Assembly (NCBI GenBank): GCA_937901125.1
Contig: CALCGT010000028.1
Span: 1-37,749, forward strand
Origin: an uncultured Clostridia bacterium
GTDB taxonomy: Bacteria; Bacillota; Clostridia; Lachnospirales; Anaerotignaceae
Direction of reading: 5' to 3'
Length of the DNA: 37,749 nt
This document shows positions 23,723 to 33,990 of this stretch, piece after piece; within the stretch, counting starts at the first letter, position 1; each line of letters starts with the position of its first letter. Under the pieces are notes generated by a model. The model made no database searches. It was not told the origin of the DNA and saw nothing but the letters and a program-made list of their open reading frames with translations. Made by a program: the position numbers and the translations under genes.

Positions 23723-24448
23723 ATGAAAGAAGTAATTAAAGTTGAGCATTTGTCAAAATCATATGACAATTTGCGCGCATTGGACAAGGTTAGTTTATCT
23801 GTCCAACAAAATAAGATTTTTGGCTTGATTGGAGCAAACGGGGCAGGGAAAAGCACTACGATTGAATGTATCTTAGCTACAAGGAAAGCGGACAGCGGAA
23901 TGGTGTCCGTACTTGGTTATAACCCACGAAAAGACCGTCGCGACCTTTTCCAAAATGTTGGAGTGCAATTCCAAGAGTGTGACTATCAGCCGGAAATCAA
24001 GGTTTCAGAATTGTGTGAGGAAACGGCCTGCCTATATAAGAGCCCTGCCAGTTGGAGAGACCTCTGTGTGCAGTTTGGTATCGAGGACAAATTGAATCAT
24101 GCTGTTAAGAGTTTATCAGGTGGGGAGCGTCAGCGTCTTTTTATTGTGCTTGCTTTCATCCCTAACCCGCAGCTGGTTTTTCTTGATGAATTGACCACCG
24201 GCCTTGATGCAAAAGCACGTCGGGCTGTTTGGAAAAGGCTTTCAGATTTAAAAAACAAAGACCTGACAATTTTTATGACTTCTCATTTTATGGATGAAGT
24301 CGAAACCCTTTGTGATGAAATCTGCATTCTGAAAAAAGGGAAAATTGTTTTTCAGGGAACAATCGAGCAAGCAAAAGCACAATGTAACTGTGAAAAGTTT
24401 GAAGATGCCTATCTAATGCTGTCAGGTGAGGAGGGAAAAAACGAATGA
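23723..24448 (+). CDS. ABC transporter ATP-binding protein (ABC-2 exporter type)
   Basis: A 241-residue ATPase. Walker A is GANGAGKST (residues 37-45), a Q-loop region lies near VGVQFQECDYQPEIK, the signature is LSGGERQRL, Walker B is LVFLDELTTGLD, and the switch His is in MTSHFMDEVETLCD. The D-loop and His fit drug- or antibiotic-export ATPases of the DrrA/CcmA class. It starts after AAAGGAGG and overlaps the permease by ATGA. The substrate is unknown. The regulator directly upstream suggests inducible export. Confidence 0.93.
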   Translation: MKEVIKVEHLSKSYDNLRALDKVSLSVQQNKIFGLIGANGAGKSTTIECILATRKADSGMVSVLGYNPRKDRRDLFQNVGVQFQECDYQPEIKVSELCEETACLYKSPASWRDLCVQFGIEDKLNHAVKSLSGGERQRLFIVLAFIPNPQLVFLDELTTGLDAKARRAVWKRLSDLKNKDLTIFMTSHFMDEVETLCDEICILKKGKIVFQGTIEQAKAQCNCEKFEDAYLMLSGEEGKNE

Positions 24449-25179
24449 AAACCTTTGGGACGCTTATGAAAAATGAACTAAAACTCAATATCCGAAATAT
24501 GAATATGGTAATCTTTGTAATTATCCTGCCGCTGGTGGTCTTAGTCATTCTTGGTTTTATCTATGGCACAAAACCTGCGGCCGAGGGCGTAGCATATACT
24601 TTTTTAGATCAGTCTTTTGGTGCTCTCTGCACAATCTCCATTTGTGTTGGTGGGCTGATGGGGTTGCCGCTGGTGGTGTCTGAATACCGAGAACCAAAAA
24701 TTCTAAAGCGCTTTCAAGTTACACCCATCAGCTCTGTAATGTTGCTGGCTGTGGAGTTTATAATTTATGTCATTTACGCGGCTGTCTCTATGCTGACTCT
24801 GTTCCTGGCATCAAGACTGGTTTGGAATGTCACCATTTATGGCTCATGGCTCGCCTTTCTTGGAAGTTGGGTACTCACTATGGCATCAACTTTAAGCATA
24901 GGCTTGATGGTGGGCGGTATCGTAAAAAACACAAAGAGTGCAAGTGTAATTGCCTGTTTGCTATATTTTCCAATGTTAATTTTTTCTGGTGCAACAGTGC
25001 CATTTGAAGTTATGCCGGAAATGATGCAGAAGATGATAGGTGTGTTTCCTATGACGCAGGGGATTCAGCTGATGAAAGCAACTTCTCTCGGTTTGTCAGT
25101 AGAGAATATATGGCTCCCCGTTGTCATTATGGTAGCGGTGGTTATCCTTTGTGTTGGAGTAACAATCCGGTTTTTTTAG
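24445..25179 (+). CDS. ABC-2 type permease
   Basis: A 244-residue membrane protein with about six hydrophobic segments: residues about 18-38, 55-75, 95-120, 130-155, 165-188 and 220-243. It has the ABC-2 layout, with an N-terminal LMKNELKLNIRN amphipathic stretch and the conserved region FPMLIFSGATVPFEVMP followed by FPMTQGIQLMK. It forms an exporter with the ATPase encoded immediately upstream (4-bp overlap). A single permease gene implies a homodimer. The substrate is unknown. Confidence 0.92.
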   Translation: MKTFGTLMKNELKLNIRNMNMVIFVIILPLVVLVILGFIYGTKPAAEGVAYTFLDQSFGALCTISICVGGLMGLPLVVSEYREPKILKRFQVTPISSVMLLAVEFIIYVIYAAVSMLTLFLASRLVWNVTIYGSWLAFLGSWVLTMASTLSIGLMVGGIVKNTKSASVIACLLYFPMLIFSGATVPFEVMPEMMQKMIGVFPMTQGIQLMKATSLGLSVENIWLPVVIMVAVVILCVGVTIRFF

Positions 25180-25288
25180 TGGGAGTGATCTCCACCATTT
25201 CCCATAATGTCATATTATTCTCAGCTTGCCCCGTGAGGGAGAAAGAAAAGAAGTTGTCGTAAAGCAGACATATCTTTATGGGCTTATA

Positions 25289-25321
25289 AAACAGCGGCTC
25301 CGATTTTCGGAGCCGCTGTTT
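25289..25321. terminator. Strong bidirectional hairpin terminator
   Basis: A perfect 15-bp GC-rich stem (25289-25303 with 25307-25321) with a TTT loop sits between the ABC permease (+) and the convergent 25325-25558 gene (-). T-rich sequence lies on both sides (TTTCCTTTATT on plus, TTTATAAG on minus). Confidence 0.85.
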
Positions 25322-25324
25322 CCT

Positions 25325-25558
25325 TTATTCCTCATACTCTTCGATTGCAGAAAGAATCATATCTTTCAACACGCGCATGCTGAACCCTTCTTCGATTTCC
25401 AGTTCCAGAGAGAGTTCTTCCCATTCGTCTTCTTCCGCCAGATAGCTGGCTGCAAAACCACTGGACAGATCGTCTTCGAAAATCACTTCGCCCTCGATTT
25501 CCCAGCTTTCTTCGCTTTTGTCTACAGAGATCAGATTGACTTCAGAAATTTGCAGCAT
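25325..25558 (-). CDS. Small acidic protein, unknown function
   Basis: A 77-residue, highly acidic protein: WEIEGEVIFEDDLSSGFAAS, then EEDEWEELSLELEIEEGFSM and a C-terminal helix ending IEEYEE. No Cys pairs, signal peptide or membrane segment. The alternating hydrophobic/acidic pattern suggests a small beta-rich fold. ATG 25558 follows AAGGAGG. It lies 20 bp after the flavin reductase gene on the same strand and is probably in one operon with it. No family recognised. Confidence 0.7.
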   Translation of the reverse strand: MLQISEVNLISVDKSEESWEIEGEVIFEDDLSSGFAASYLAEEDEWEELSLELEIEEGFSMRVLKDMILSAIEEYEE

Positions 25559-25578
25559 AGTGCAGGATCCTCCTTGCG

Positions 25579-26208
25579 TTATTTTTTCTTCTTTGGCTTT
25601 CTTTTGGGAGCAATGGGCTTCTTTGTTGCCTTCACCACTTTTTTATCATCTTTTTTCTTCACGGAATAGCCAAAGGGGCCCAGTTTTTTGCCTAGGCCGT
25701 AATAAGCACCGTGGGAATAGCAGATGGGCTTTGCCTTGTCGAAATGGAATTTGCCCGTTTCGTCCAGATATTCATCGCTGACTTGGACAGAAACCACTTC
25801 CGCCAGAAACATATCGTGGGTGCCCAGAGGAATGCTCTGTTTTACCTTACATTCGATATTCACAGGGCTTTCATAGATGATAGGGGCATCCACCTTTTCG
25901 CCCTTTTTGGCGGTCAGCTTCATTTCCGCAAATTTATCAATGTCCCGTCCGCTTTTCACACCGCAGTAATCGCAGGCATAGGCCAGTTTTTCTGTTACCA
26001 GATTGATGACAAATTCGCCCCTTTCCTTGATGATCTGATAAGAATAGCGGCTGGGGCGGATGGAGACGTATGTCATGGCAGGGTCGCTGTTGACGGTTCC
26101 TGTCCATGCCACGGTGATGATATTTTTTTTCTCCATGGTGCCGCAGGAGACCATAACGGCAGGCACGGGGTAGATGACCGTTCCCGGTTTCCAGATATCT
26201 TTTCCCAT
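25579..26208 (-). CDS. Flavin reductase family protein
   Basis: A 209-residue FMN-binding split-barrel protein of the flavin reductase-like group. Family features: PVPAVMVSCGTMEKKNIITV at the N-terminus, AWTGTVNSDPAMTYVSIRPS for flavin contact, RYSYQIIKERGEFVINL, and a C-terminal LAEVVSVQVSDEYLD. DYCGVKSGRDIDKF is typical of the clostridial branch. The last 30 residues are a Lys-rich tail (KKKDDKKVVKATKKP onward), unusual for the fold and possibly nucleic acid-binding or a solubility tail. It probably reduces flavin or a small substrate with NAD(P)H, but the partner is unknown. ATG 26208 follows AAAGGAGC. Confidence 0.88.
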   Translation of the reverse strand: MGKDIWKPGTVIYPVPAVMVSCGTMEKKNIITVAWTGTVNSDPAMTYVSIRPSRYSYQIIKERGEFVINLVTEKLAYACDYCGVKSGRDIDKFAEMKLTAKKGEKVDAPIIYESPVNIECKVKQSIPLGTHDMFLAEVVSVQVSDEYLDETGKFHFDKAKPICYSHGAYYGLGKKLGPFGYSVKKKDDKKVVKATKKPIAPKRKPKKKK

Positions 26209-26247
26209 AACATTGCTCCTTTCGGGGATGGAATTTTTCTGTTATTC

Positions 26248-26276
26248 ATCTTATATGAGTTGTGAGCCGTTGTAAA
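26248..26276 (-). promoter_or_regulatory. Promoter of the flavin reductase operon
   Basis: On the minus strand TTTACA (26271-26276) and TAAGAT (26248-26253) are 17 bp apart, about 40 bp before the start codon. Confidence 0.55.
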
Positions 26277-26333
26277 GATAAAAATGTGTCAGAAAAAACA
26301 AATGAATTTTGTTCAATTCAGAAAAAGGAGGGC

Positions 26334-26362
26334 TTGTCAATTTTATTCTGCTTCGGTATGAT
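26334..26362 (+). promoter_or_regulatory. Promoter of the rRNA methyltransferase gene
   Basis: TTGTCA (26334-26339) and TATGAT (26357-26362) are 17 bp apart. The transcript would begin near 26369, which supports the ATG at 26408 and excludes longer readings. Confidence 0.7.
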
Positions 26363-26407
26363 GAAAGCAATAAACGACAAATTTTGACAGATAACTGGAG
26401 GGAAGCT

Positions 26408-27745
26408 ATGAACCTGCCTTTGGAATATACGGAAAAAATGAAAGCTCTTTTGGGGGAAGCATATGAGGATTATATCGCATCCTTTGATGCAGGAAGATTT
26501 TATGGCCTGCGGGTCAATACGCTGAAGATTAGCCCTGAGGCATTGCAGGAAACAGGCGTTTTCCGCCTGAGCCCTGTGGCGTGGTGTCCCGACGGATTTT
26601 ATTATGAAGGGGAGGAGCGCCCAGCCAAGCATCCTTATTATCATGCAGGGCTGTATTATTTGCAGGAGCCCAGCGCTATGAGCCCGGCAGCGACCCTGCC
26701 CATCGAAGAAGGGGATTTCGTTCTGGACCTTTGTGCTGCACCTGGTGGGAAAACTACCCAACTAGGCGCAAAGCTGAATGGCACAGGTCTTTTGGTTGCC
26801 AATGATATCAGCGCAGGCAGAGCAAAGACTCTGTTGAAAAATATGGAACTGGCAGGGATTCGCAATGCCATTGTCATGAGTGAAACACCGGAACATCTGG
26901 CAGAGCGTCTGCCCCATTTCTTCGATAAGATTTTGGTGGATGCCCCCTGCAGCGGCGAGGGGATGTTCCGCAAGGAGCCGGATATGGTAAAAAGCTGGCA
27001 CGCCCATATGCTGGAATTTTGCTGCACAGAACAGGCGAAGATTTTGGAAGCTTGTGCGCCTATGCTGAAGGCAGGCGGAATGCTTTTATATTCCACCTGC
27101 ACCTTTTCTCCTGAGGAGAATGAAAAGAGCATCGGAGATTTTCTGAAAAAACACCCTGAATTTGCACTGGTTCCCATCGAAAAGAAAAATGGATTTGTTT
27201 CCGGGATTGCTCCCTATGAAGCCTGCGCCCGCTTGTACCCCCATAAGCTGAAAGGGGAGGGGCATTTTCTGGCTTTGCTGCAGAAAAAGGAGAGCGAAAG
27301 GGCAAAAGCAGTCCCTGCAGAGGAAGGAAAATGGGCGAAGCAGATGGAGTCTTTTCGGGAATTCGCCAAGGATGTACTAAAAGAACTGCCGAAAGGTATC
27401 TATAAGATTTATGGCGATGGGCTGTATCTTCTGCCGGAAGGAACACCGAAGCTGGAGAAGCTCCGTGTCCTTCGCACAGGCTGGATGTTGGGCACCTTGA
27501 AAAAAGACCGCTTCGAACCTTCTCAGGCCTTCGCCATGGGACTGCGGAAGGAAGCAGTGAAAAACGTGGTGGACTTTCCTTTGGAGGACGACCGTGTCAT
27601 CCGCTACCTGAAAGGCGAAACCGTTGAGGGCGAAGGAAAGGACGGCTGGACGCTGGTTTGCGTGGATGGATTCCCTCTGGGCTGGGCAAAGCTGCAGAAG
27701 GGGAGACTGAAAAATAAATATGCCGTTAGCTGGAAATGGGAATGA
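26408..27745 (+). CDS. RNA cytosine-C5 methyltransferase, NOL1/NOP2/Sun family (RsmF-like)
   Basis: A 445-residue SAM-dependent enzyme that methylates a cytosine C5, most likely in 16S rRNA. An N-terminal domain (YGLRVNTLKIS) precedes the catalytic domain with SAM motif I LDLCAAPGGKTTQLGAKL, motif IV DAPCSGEGMFRK (helper Cys) and motif VI STCTFSPEENE (nucleophile Cys). A C-terminal PUA-like/RsmF region (about residues 300-445) ends with GFPLGWAKLQKGRLKNKY, as in Gram-positive YebU/RsmF homologues. ATG 26408 has GGAGGG upstream. Which rRNA position is modified cannot be told. Confidence 0.92.
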   Translation: MNLPLEYTEKMKALLGEAYEDYIASFDAGRFYGLRVNTLKISPEALQETGVFRLSPVAWCPDGFYYEGEERPAKHPYYHAGLYYLQEPSAMSPAATLPIEEGDFVLDLCAAPGGKTTQLGAKLNGTGLLVANDISAGRAKTLLKNMELAGIRNAIVMSETPEHLAERLPHFFDKILVDAPCSGEGMFRKEPDMVKSWHAHMLEFCCTEQAKILEACAPMLKAGGMLLYSTCTFSPEENEKSIGDFLKKHPEFALVPIEKKNGFVSGIAPYEACARLYPHKLKGEGHFLALLQKKESERAKAVPAEEGKWAKQMESFREFAKDVLKELPKGIYKIYGDGLYLLPEGTPKLEKLRVLRTGWMLGTLKKDRFEPSQAFAMGLRKEAVKNVVDFPLEDDRVIRYLKGETVEGEGKDGWTLVCVDGFPLGWAKLQKGRLKNKYAVSWKWE

Positions 27746-27781
27746 AGCGTATTTAATACATAGACATTTGTGCGATTACCG

Positions 27782-27809
27782 TTGACAAATTTTGTATCAT
27801 CTGTAAAAT
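27782..27809 (+). promoter_or_regulatory. thrC promoter
   Basis: Consensus TTGACA (27782-27787) and TAAAAT (27804-27809) are 16 bp apart, giving a leader of about 155 nt that contains three hairpins. Confidence 0.75.
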
Positions 27810-27874
27810 AGAACTATCGCATCAATTTAGGATGGTGTTTTTATTTGTCCTAAAGGGAAACGGTTTTGTTTTTT

Positions 27875-27951
27875 GCAGAAACAATAGTTTCTGCAAATTG
27901 GGTTCCAAGGGGATGATCCCCTTGGTGGGAGTTTGGGGGCAACGCCCTCAA
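27875..27951 (+). repeat. Three tandem hairpins in the thrC leader
   Basis: Stem 1: GCAGAAAC / GTTTCTGC (27875-27894, AATA loop). Stem 2: CCAAGGGGA / TCCCCTTGG (27905-27925, TGA loop). Stem 3: TTGGGGGC / GCCCTCAA (27933-27951, AAC loop, one G-T pair). None is followed by a T-run. From memory, similar blocks of short GC-rich stems recur between genes in gut Firmicutes, so this may be a dispersed repeat; a leader-based regulator of thrC is the alternative. No Thr-codon-rich leader peptide was found. Confidence 0.65.
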
Positions 27952-27972
27952 GAAAAAGAAGGAGTGAAGAAA

Positions 27973-29436
27973 ATGGCATTGACATATATCGGCACGAGGG
28001 ATAAAACGATCAAAGCAACCGCATCGGAGGCCATCCTGCGGGGGATCTGCCCTGATGGCGGTCTGTATATCCCTGAGGAAATTCCCAAGATGGAAAAATC
28101 TCTGGAAGAATTGGGCAAGCTGAATTATCAGGAATTGGCTTATGAAGTCTTGAGTAAGTTTTTGGATTTTACGGAAGAAGAACTGAAAGCCTGCATCAAT
28201 GGGGCTTATGATGAAAAATTCGACACAACGCAGATTGTTCCCGTGGTGAAAAAGGGTAATGCTCTGTTCTTGGAACTGTTCCACGGCAGAACCTTGGCTT
28301 TCAAGGATATGGCTCTGTCTATCCTGCCCTATTTGATGAAAACAGCGGCAAAAAAGAATGGTCTGGATAAGGAAATCGTTATCCTGACAGCAACCAGCGG
28401 TGATACAGGCAAAGCAGCACTGGAAGGCTTCGCCAATGTGGAAGGTACCCGCATCATGGTATTTTTTCCTGAGGATGGCGTCAGCCCTGTGCAGAAGCTG
28501 CAGATGAATACCCAGGAAGGGGCAAACACCTGCGTTGTGGGCATCAAAGGCAATTTTGACGATGCTCAGTCCGCAGTCAAGAGCATTTTCACAGATAAAG
28601 CCCTGGCAAAGGAACTGGAAGAAAAGGGCTTCCAGTTCTCCTCCGCAAACTCCATCAATATCGGCAGACTGGTGCCTCAGATCGTTTACTATTTCTGGGC
28701 ATATCTAAAGGCGGTAAAGATGGGTGAGATCAAAGCGGGGGAAGCACTGAACTTCACCGTACCCACAGGCAACTTTGGGGATATTCTGGCGGGCTGGTAT
28801 GCTATGAAAATGGGTCTGCCTGTAGGTCATTTCGTATGTGCTTCCAACGATAATAAAGTCCTGTACGATTTCTTCCGCACAGGCAAATATGACAGAAACA
28901 GAGACTTCCATGTGACGGTGTCTCCCTCCATGGATATCCTGATTTCCAGCAATCTGGAACGTCTGCTGGCTCACATGGGCGGTCAGGATGCCACAAAGGC
29001 AGAGATGGAACGGCTCAGCAAGGAAGGCGTTTATACGGCGGAAATCACAGAAAAGAAAATCAGCGGGGAATATGCCACAGAAGGGGAAACCTTCGCCGCT
29101 ATCAAGGATTTCTATGAAGAAACAGGCTATGTGATGGACACCCATACTGCCGTTGCTTATGCAGCTTATCAGAAATATAAAGCGGAAAGCGGCGACAGCA
29201 AGCCTATGGTCATTGTTTCCACTGCCAGCCCTTATAAATTTACCAAGGACGTTATGACGGCACTGGATGCCAAACATGCCGACGGCGATGCCTTTGCTTT
29301 GCAGACAGATTTGGAAAAGGCCAGCGGCGTGCCTGTGCCTGCCCCCATCGTCGGACTGGAGCACAGACCCATCCTGCACAAAAATGTCTGCGAAAAAACG
29401 GAAATTAAGGAAGTTGTAAAGAATTGGCTGAAATGA
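27973..29436 (+). CDS. thrC: Threonine synthase
   Basis: A PLP enzyme converting O-phosphohomoserine to threonine, 487 residues. The PLP-binding Lys is Lys111 in HGRTLAFKDMAL. Other features: the N-terminal SEAILRGICPDGGLYIPEE, TATSGDTGKAALEGF, PEDGVSPVQKLQMNTQEG, and FTVPTGNFGDILAGWYA binding the cofactor phosphate. Length fits the bacterial/fungal long form. ATG 27973 has GAAGGAG about 10 nt upstream; the frame is open back to 27832 through the hairpin leader, but that stretch looks noncoding. No other threonine pathway gene is adjacent. Confidence 0.96.
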   Translation: MALTYIGTRDKTIKATASEAILRGICPDGGLYIPEEIPKMEKSLEELGKLNYQELAYEVLSKFLDFTEEELKACINGAYDEKFDTTQIVPVVKKGNALFLELFHGRTLAFKDMALSILPYLMKTAAKKNGLDKEIVILTATSGDTGKAALEGFANVEGTRIMVFFPEDGVSPVQKLQMNTQEGANTCVVGIKGNFDDAQSAVKSIFTDKALAKELEEKGFQFSSANSINIGRLVPQIVYYFWAYLKAVKMGEIKAGEALNFTVPTGNFGDILAGWYAMKMGLPVGHFVCASNDNKVLYDFFRTGKYDRNRDFHVTVSPSMDILISSNLERLLAHMGGQDATKAEMERLSKEGVYTAEITEKKISGEYATEGETFAAIKDFYEETGYVMDTHTAVAYAAYQKYKAESGDSKPMVIVSTASPYKFTKDVMTALDAKHADGDAFALQTDLEKASGVPVPAPIVGLEHRPILHKNVCEKTEIKEVVKNWLK

Positions 29437-29473
29437 GAATGAAGTAGACGCACATCCGAAAGGAGGAACGCCT

Positions 29474-30490
29474 ATGGCAGACTGGGATGAAAGACAGGAA
29501 GAACAGAAAGAACAGAAAGAACAGAAAGAACAGAAAGAACAGAAAGAACAGAAACCGAAAAAGTATGTGACCCGTAAAGAGTTTTATATCTGTTTTATCG
29601 TTTTGCTGGGGGCACTGGCTTTTGCTACTTTCGCCCTCAATGCCAGTATCAGACAGTCCAGAAATGATGTTTCCAATGACCTCTTTCGGGTAGAAGAGCG
29701 ATTCAATAACAGAATCGACAGCATTCCACGCAATATCGAAAGGGGCATTGAGGATGCCAACAATCCCATTCGGGAAAGCGAGGTGGAAATTGTCGATGTG
29801 GACATGAAGGGGAAAACAGCAACCATCCGCATGATGGCAACGCCAAAGGAATATCAAGATGGCATGACCGTAATATTTTTCCTTTCCTGTGATGGAGGGG
29901 AGCCTTTGGAATTCCCTGCAACGGCAGGCAAGGACAGAGCCTTTACGGCAGAAGCACAGGTACCTTTCTGTGGGGAAGCAAAGGTGACGGTAGATGTGCA
30001 AAAAGGTGATACAGAAGCCATCCAGAATGTGGGAACTGTGAGCATTGAAGGTCAGGTTTTGCCCTATTTCAGCGGCAACTGGAACGGCTCTGTTTCGTGG
30101 CTGGTAAATCAAAAGCATGTCACCTTTGAGGGAGATATCTTTGTGGATATCCAGAAGCCGGATTGGATGTTTGAGCAAAAGAAGGACTTTGTCCTGAAAA
30201 ATGCAAAGGTAGAAGTCTATATCGACGGGAAAAAGGCAAAAACCATTCCTGCGGAGCTGATTGAGGAAAATGAGGAAGCGTATTATTGCTATCAGGCTTC
30301 TGTTACAGAAGAAAATAAAATCAAACTGAGCAAAGGACAGCAGATTCAATTTATCTTCAAAGTAGAGGATAGCAATGGGCTGAAATACAGCTACGAGGTG
30401 GAAACCGGTTATTTGTCGGGAAATGAATATATCGGGCAGGAGCCGGCAACAGCTGTGAACAGCAGTGGCGGACGGCTGACCATCGAATAA
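29474..30490 (+). CDS. Membrane-anchored protein with (EQK) repeats, unknown function
   Basis: A 338-residue protein. The cytosolic N-terminus holds six EQK repeats (residues 10-27), followed by KPKK, one membrane helix (about 37-57, YICFIVLLGALAFATFAL), a short coiled-coil-like stretch (NDLFRVEERFNNRIDSIPRN) and an extracytoplasmic beta-rich region with two repeated-looking halves. No catalytic motif recognised. ATG follows AAAGGAGG, 37 bp after thrC; it may share the thrC transcript and ends at a strong terminator. It resembles Gram-positive surface or envelope proteins in layout only. Confidence 0.8.
   Translation: MADWDERQEEQKEQKEQKEQKEQKEQKPKKYVTRKEFYICFIVLLGALAFATFALNASIRQSRNDVSNDLFRVEERFNNRIDSIPRNIERGIEDANNPIRESEVEIVDVDMKGKTATIRMMATPKEYQDGMTVIFFLSCDGGEPLEFPATAGKDRAFTAEAQVPFCGEAKVTVDVQKGDTEAIQNVGTVSIEGQVLPYFSGNWNGSVSWLVNQKHVTFEGDIFVDIQKPDWMFEQKKDFVLKNAKVEVYIDGKKAKTIPAELIEENEEAYYCYQASVTEENKIKLSKGQQIQFIFKVEDSNGLKYSYEVETGYLSGNEYIGQEPATAVNSSGGRLTIE
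29501..29554 (+). repeat. Tandem repeat, six copies of GAACAGAAA
   Basis: Six perfect 9-bp units, in frame, encode Glu-Gln-Lys six times near the N-terminus of the membrane protein. Gain or loss of units keeps the reading frame. Confidence 0.98.
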
Positions 30491-30508
30491 AACAGAATAT
30501 GACGAGAG

Positions 30509-30537
30509 AAAAGGCGGACAAAGTTTCCGCCTTTTTT
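30509..30537 (+). terminator. Rho-independent terminator after the 29474 gene
   Basis: A 10-bp stem AAAAGGCGGA / TCCGCCTTTT with a 7-base loop and six T's. Confidence 0.92.
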
Positions 30538-30548
30538 GTGTGAAAATA

Positions 30549-30577
30549 TTGATTTTCTCCGTTTCATGGCGTAAAAT
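30549..30577 (+). promoter_or_regulatory. Promoter of tal-tkt
   Basis: TTGATT (30549-30554) and TAAAAT (30572-30577) are 17 bp apart. The leader contains a TTCGGC / GCCGAA hairpin at 30599-30616, of unknown role. Confidence 0.7.
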
Positions 30578-30662
30578 AAAATCAGCATTTTATGTGCATT
30601 CGGCGTTGCTGCCGAAGATAAGCGACACTATAAGAATGGAATTGAAAAGGAGATAGAATATC

Positions 30663-31310
30663 ATGAAAATGTTTATCGACACAGCCAATGTGGATCACAT
30701 CAGAGAAGCAAACGACCTGGGCGTGATCTGCGGCGTTACCACAAACCCTTCCCTGATCGCAAAAGAAGGCAGAGATTTCGTTGAAGTTGTAAAGGAGATC
30801 ACAACTATCGTAGATGGTCCCATCAGTGCGGAGGTTATCAGCCTAGATCATGAAGGCATGGTAAAAGAAGCAAGAGAACTGGTAAAAATCCACAAAAATA
30901 TCGTAATCAAGATCCCCATGACACTGGAAGGTCTGAAAGCAGTAAAAATCCTGGCAGCAGAAGGCGTAAAAACAAACGTTACACTGATCTTCTCCGCAAC
31001 ACAGGCCCTGATGGCTGCAAGAGCAGGTGCTACATATGTTAGCCCCTTCCTGGGCAGAGTAGATGATATCGGTTCCGTTGGTATGACACTGATCGAAGAA
31101 ATCGTTGATATCTTCGATATCCATGGTATCGAAACAGAAATCATCGCTGCATCCATCCGCAATCCTCTTCATGTGATCGATGCTGCAAGAGCAGGCTGCC
31201 ATATCGCAACAATCCCTTACAATGTTCTGATTCAGATGGCAAAACACCCTCTAACAGATATTGGTATCGAAAGATTCCTGAAAGACTGGGAATCCCTACC
31301 AAAGAAGTAA
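30663..31310 (+). CDS. tal: Transaldolase (TalC/fructose-6-phosphate aldolase-like)
   Basis: A 215-residue small-type transaldolase, moving a dihydroxyacetone unit between sugar phosphates in the non-oxidative pentose phosphate pathway. Features: MKMFIDTANV, GVTTNPSLIAKEG, Schiff-base Lys83 in IVIKIPMT, NVTLIFSATQALMAARAGATYVSPFLGR and ASIRNPLHVIDAARAGC. Some close relatives are fructose-6-phosphate aldolases; the transketolase gene 47 bp downstream favours transaldolase. ATG follows AAAGGAG. Codons are strongly biased, as in highly expressed genes. Confidence 0.94.
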   Translation: MKMFIDTANVDHIREANDLGVICGVTTNPSLIAKEGRDFVEVVKEITTIVDGPISAEVISLDHEGMVKEARELVKIHKNIVIKIPMTLEGLKAVKILAAEGVKTNVTLIFSATQALMAARAGATYVSPFLGRVDDIGSVGMTLIEEIVDIFDIHGIETEIIAASIRNPLHVIDAARAGCHIATIPYNVLIQMAKHPLTDIGIERFLKDWESLPKK

Positions 31311-31357
31311 TCAAAAATAAGCTGACTTGAAAACTGAACTTTTGGAGGAAAAACCAA

Positions 31358-33337
<1,980 letters not shown>

Positions 33338-33354
33338 TTGAAATTGGAAATAAC

Positions 33355-33390
33355 AAAAAGCTCCTGGTGGCAGCATCAGGGGCTTTTTCT
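33355..33390 (+). terminator. Rho-independent terminator of tal-tkt
   Basis: A 12-bp stem AAAAAGCTCCTG / CAGGGGCTTTTT (one T-G pair), 10-base loop, T-rich end. Confidence 0.85.
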
Positions 33391-33414
33391 TAGGAAAAGA
33401 AAGGAGGAGAAAGT

Positions 33415-33963
33415 TTGCGTACATTCATCGCCATTGAACTGGAAGAAGAAGTGAAAGAACATCTTTCCAATATCCAGACAGAAACGCAAAAGCTCTGCCG
33501 CCGTGGGAATTATACACCCAAGGAGAATTTCCATCTGACTTTGCATTTTCTGGGGGAAGTGGAAGAAGAGGATTTGGACTATCTGCAGGAGGCCATTCAT
33601 GAAACAGCCCGCCGCAATCGTCCTTTTACCCTGGCGCTGGATAAGGTGGGATTTTTCCCTAAGGGAAACAAAGGTGTCCTTTGGGCCGGTTTGGAAAAAA
33701 GTAATCAGCTGCAAAGATTATTCAGTACCTTGGAAAAATCTCTGGAACAACAGGGCTTTGCCCGGGAAAGAAAGGGGCTGAGCCCCCATATCACACTGGG
33801 CAGAGAGGTGGAACCCCAGCGTAGCTTTTTGGATGTGCAGAAGGGTGTAAGGGTAGAGTCCATGCGAATCTCTGTCAGAAGCATCTCTCTGATGGAAAGC
33901 GTGAGAAGAGGTCCGAAGTTGGCTTATGTGCCCCTGTTCCGTCAAAATTTGATGGGGAAATAA
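33415..33963 (+). CDS. thpR: RNA 2',3'-cyclic phosphodiesterase ThpR (2H family)
   Basis: A 182-residue 2H phosphoesterase that opens 2',3'-cyclic phosphates on RNA and can join 2'-5' ends in vitro. Both catalytic HxTx motifs are present: HLTL at residues 40-43 and HITL at 125-128, roughly symmetric as in the family. The start is TTG 33415 behind AAGGAGGAGA; MRTFIAIEL matches the usual N-terminus (RTFIAI), and no ATG fits. It lies just after the tal-tkt terminator and ends at its own terminator. Confidence 0.93.
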   Translation: MRTFIAIELEEEVKEHLSNIQTETQKLCRRGNYTPKENFHLTLHFLGEVEEEDLDYLQEAIHETARRNRPFTLALDKVGFFPKGNKGVLWAGLEKSNQLQRLFSTLEKSLEQQGFARERKGLSPHITLGREVEPQRSFLDVQKGVRVESMRISVRSISLMESVRRGPKLAYVPLFRQNLMGK

Positions 33964-33990
33964 TTTTATAAATTATATATCAAAAAAATG

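Noticed and set aside
27832..27972. In-frame upstream extension of thrC
   Set aside because: It passes through three hairpins, lacks a good ribosome site and does not fit the family N-terminus; ATG 27973 has a proper site.
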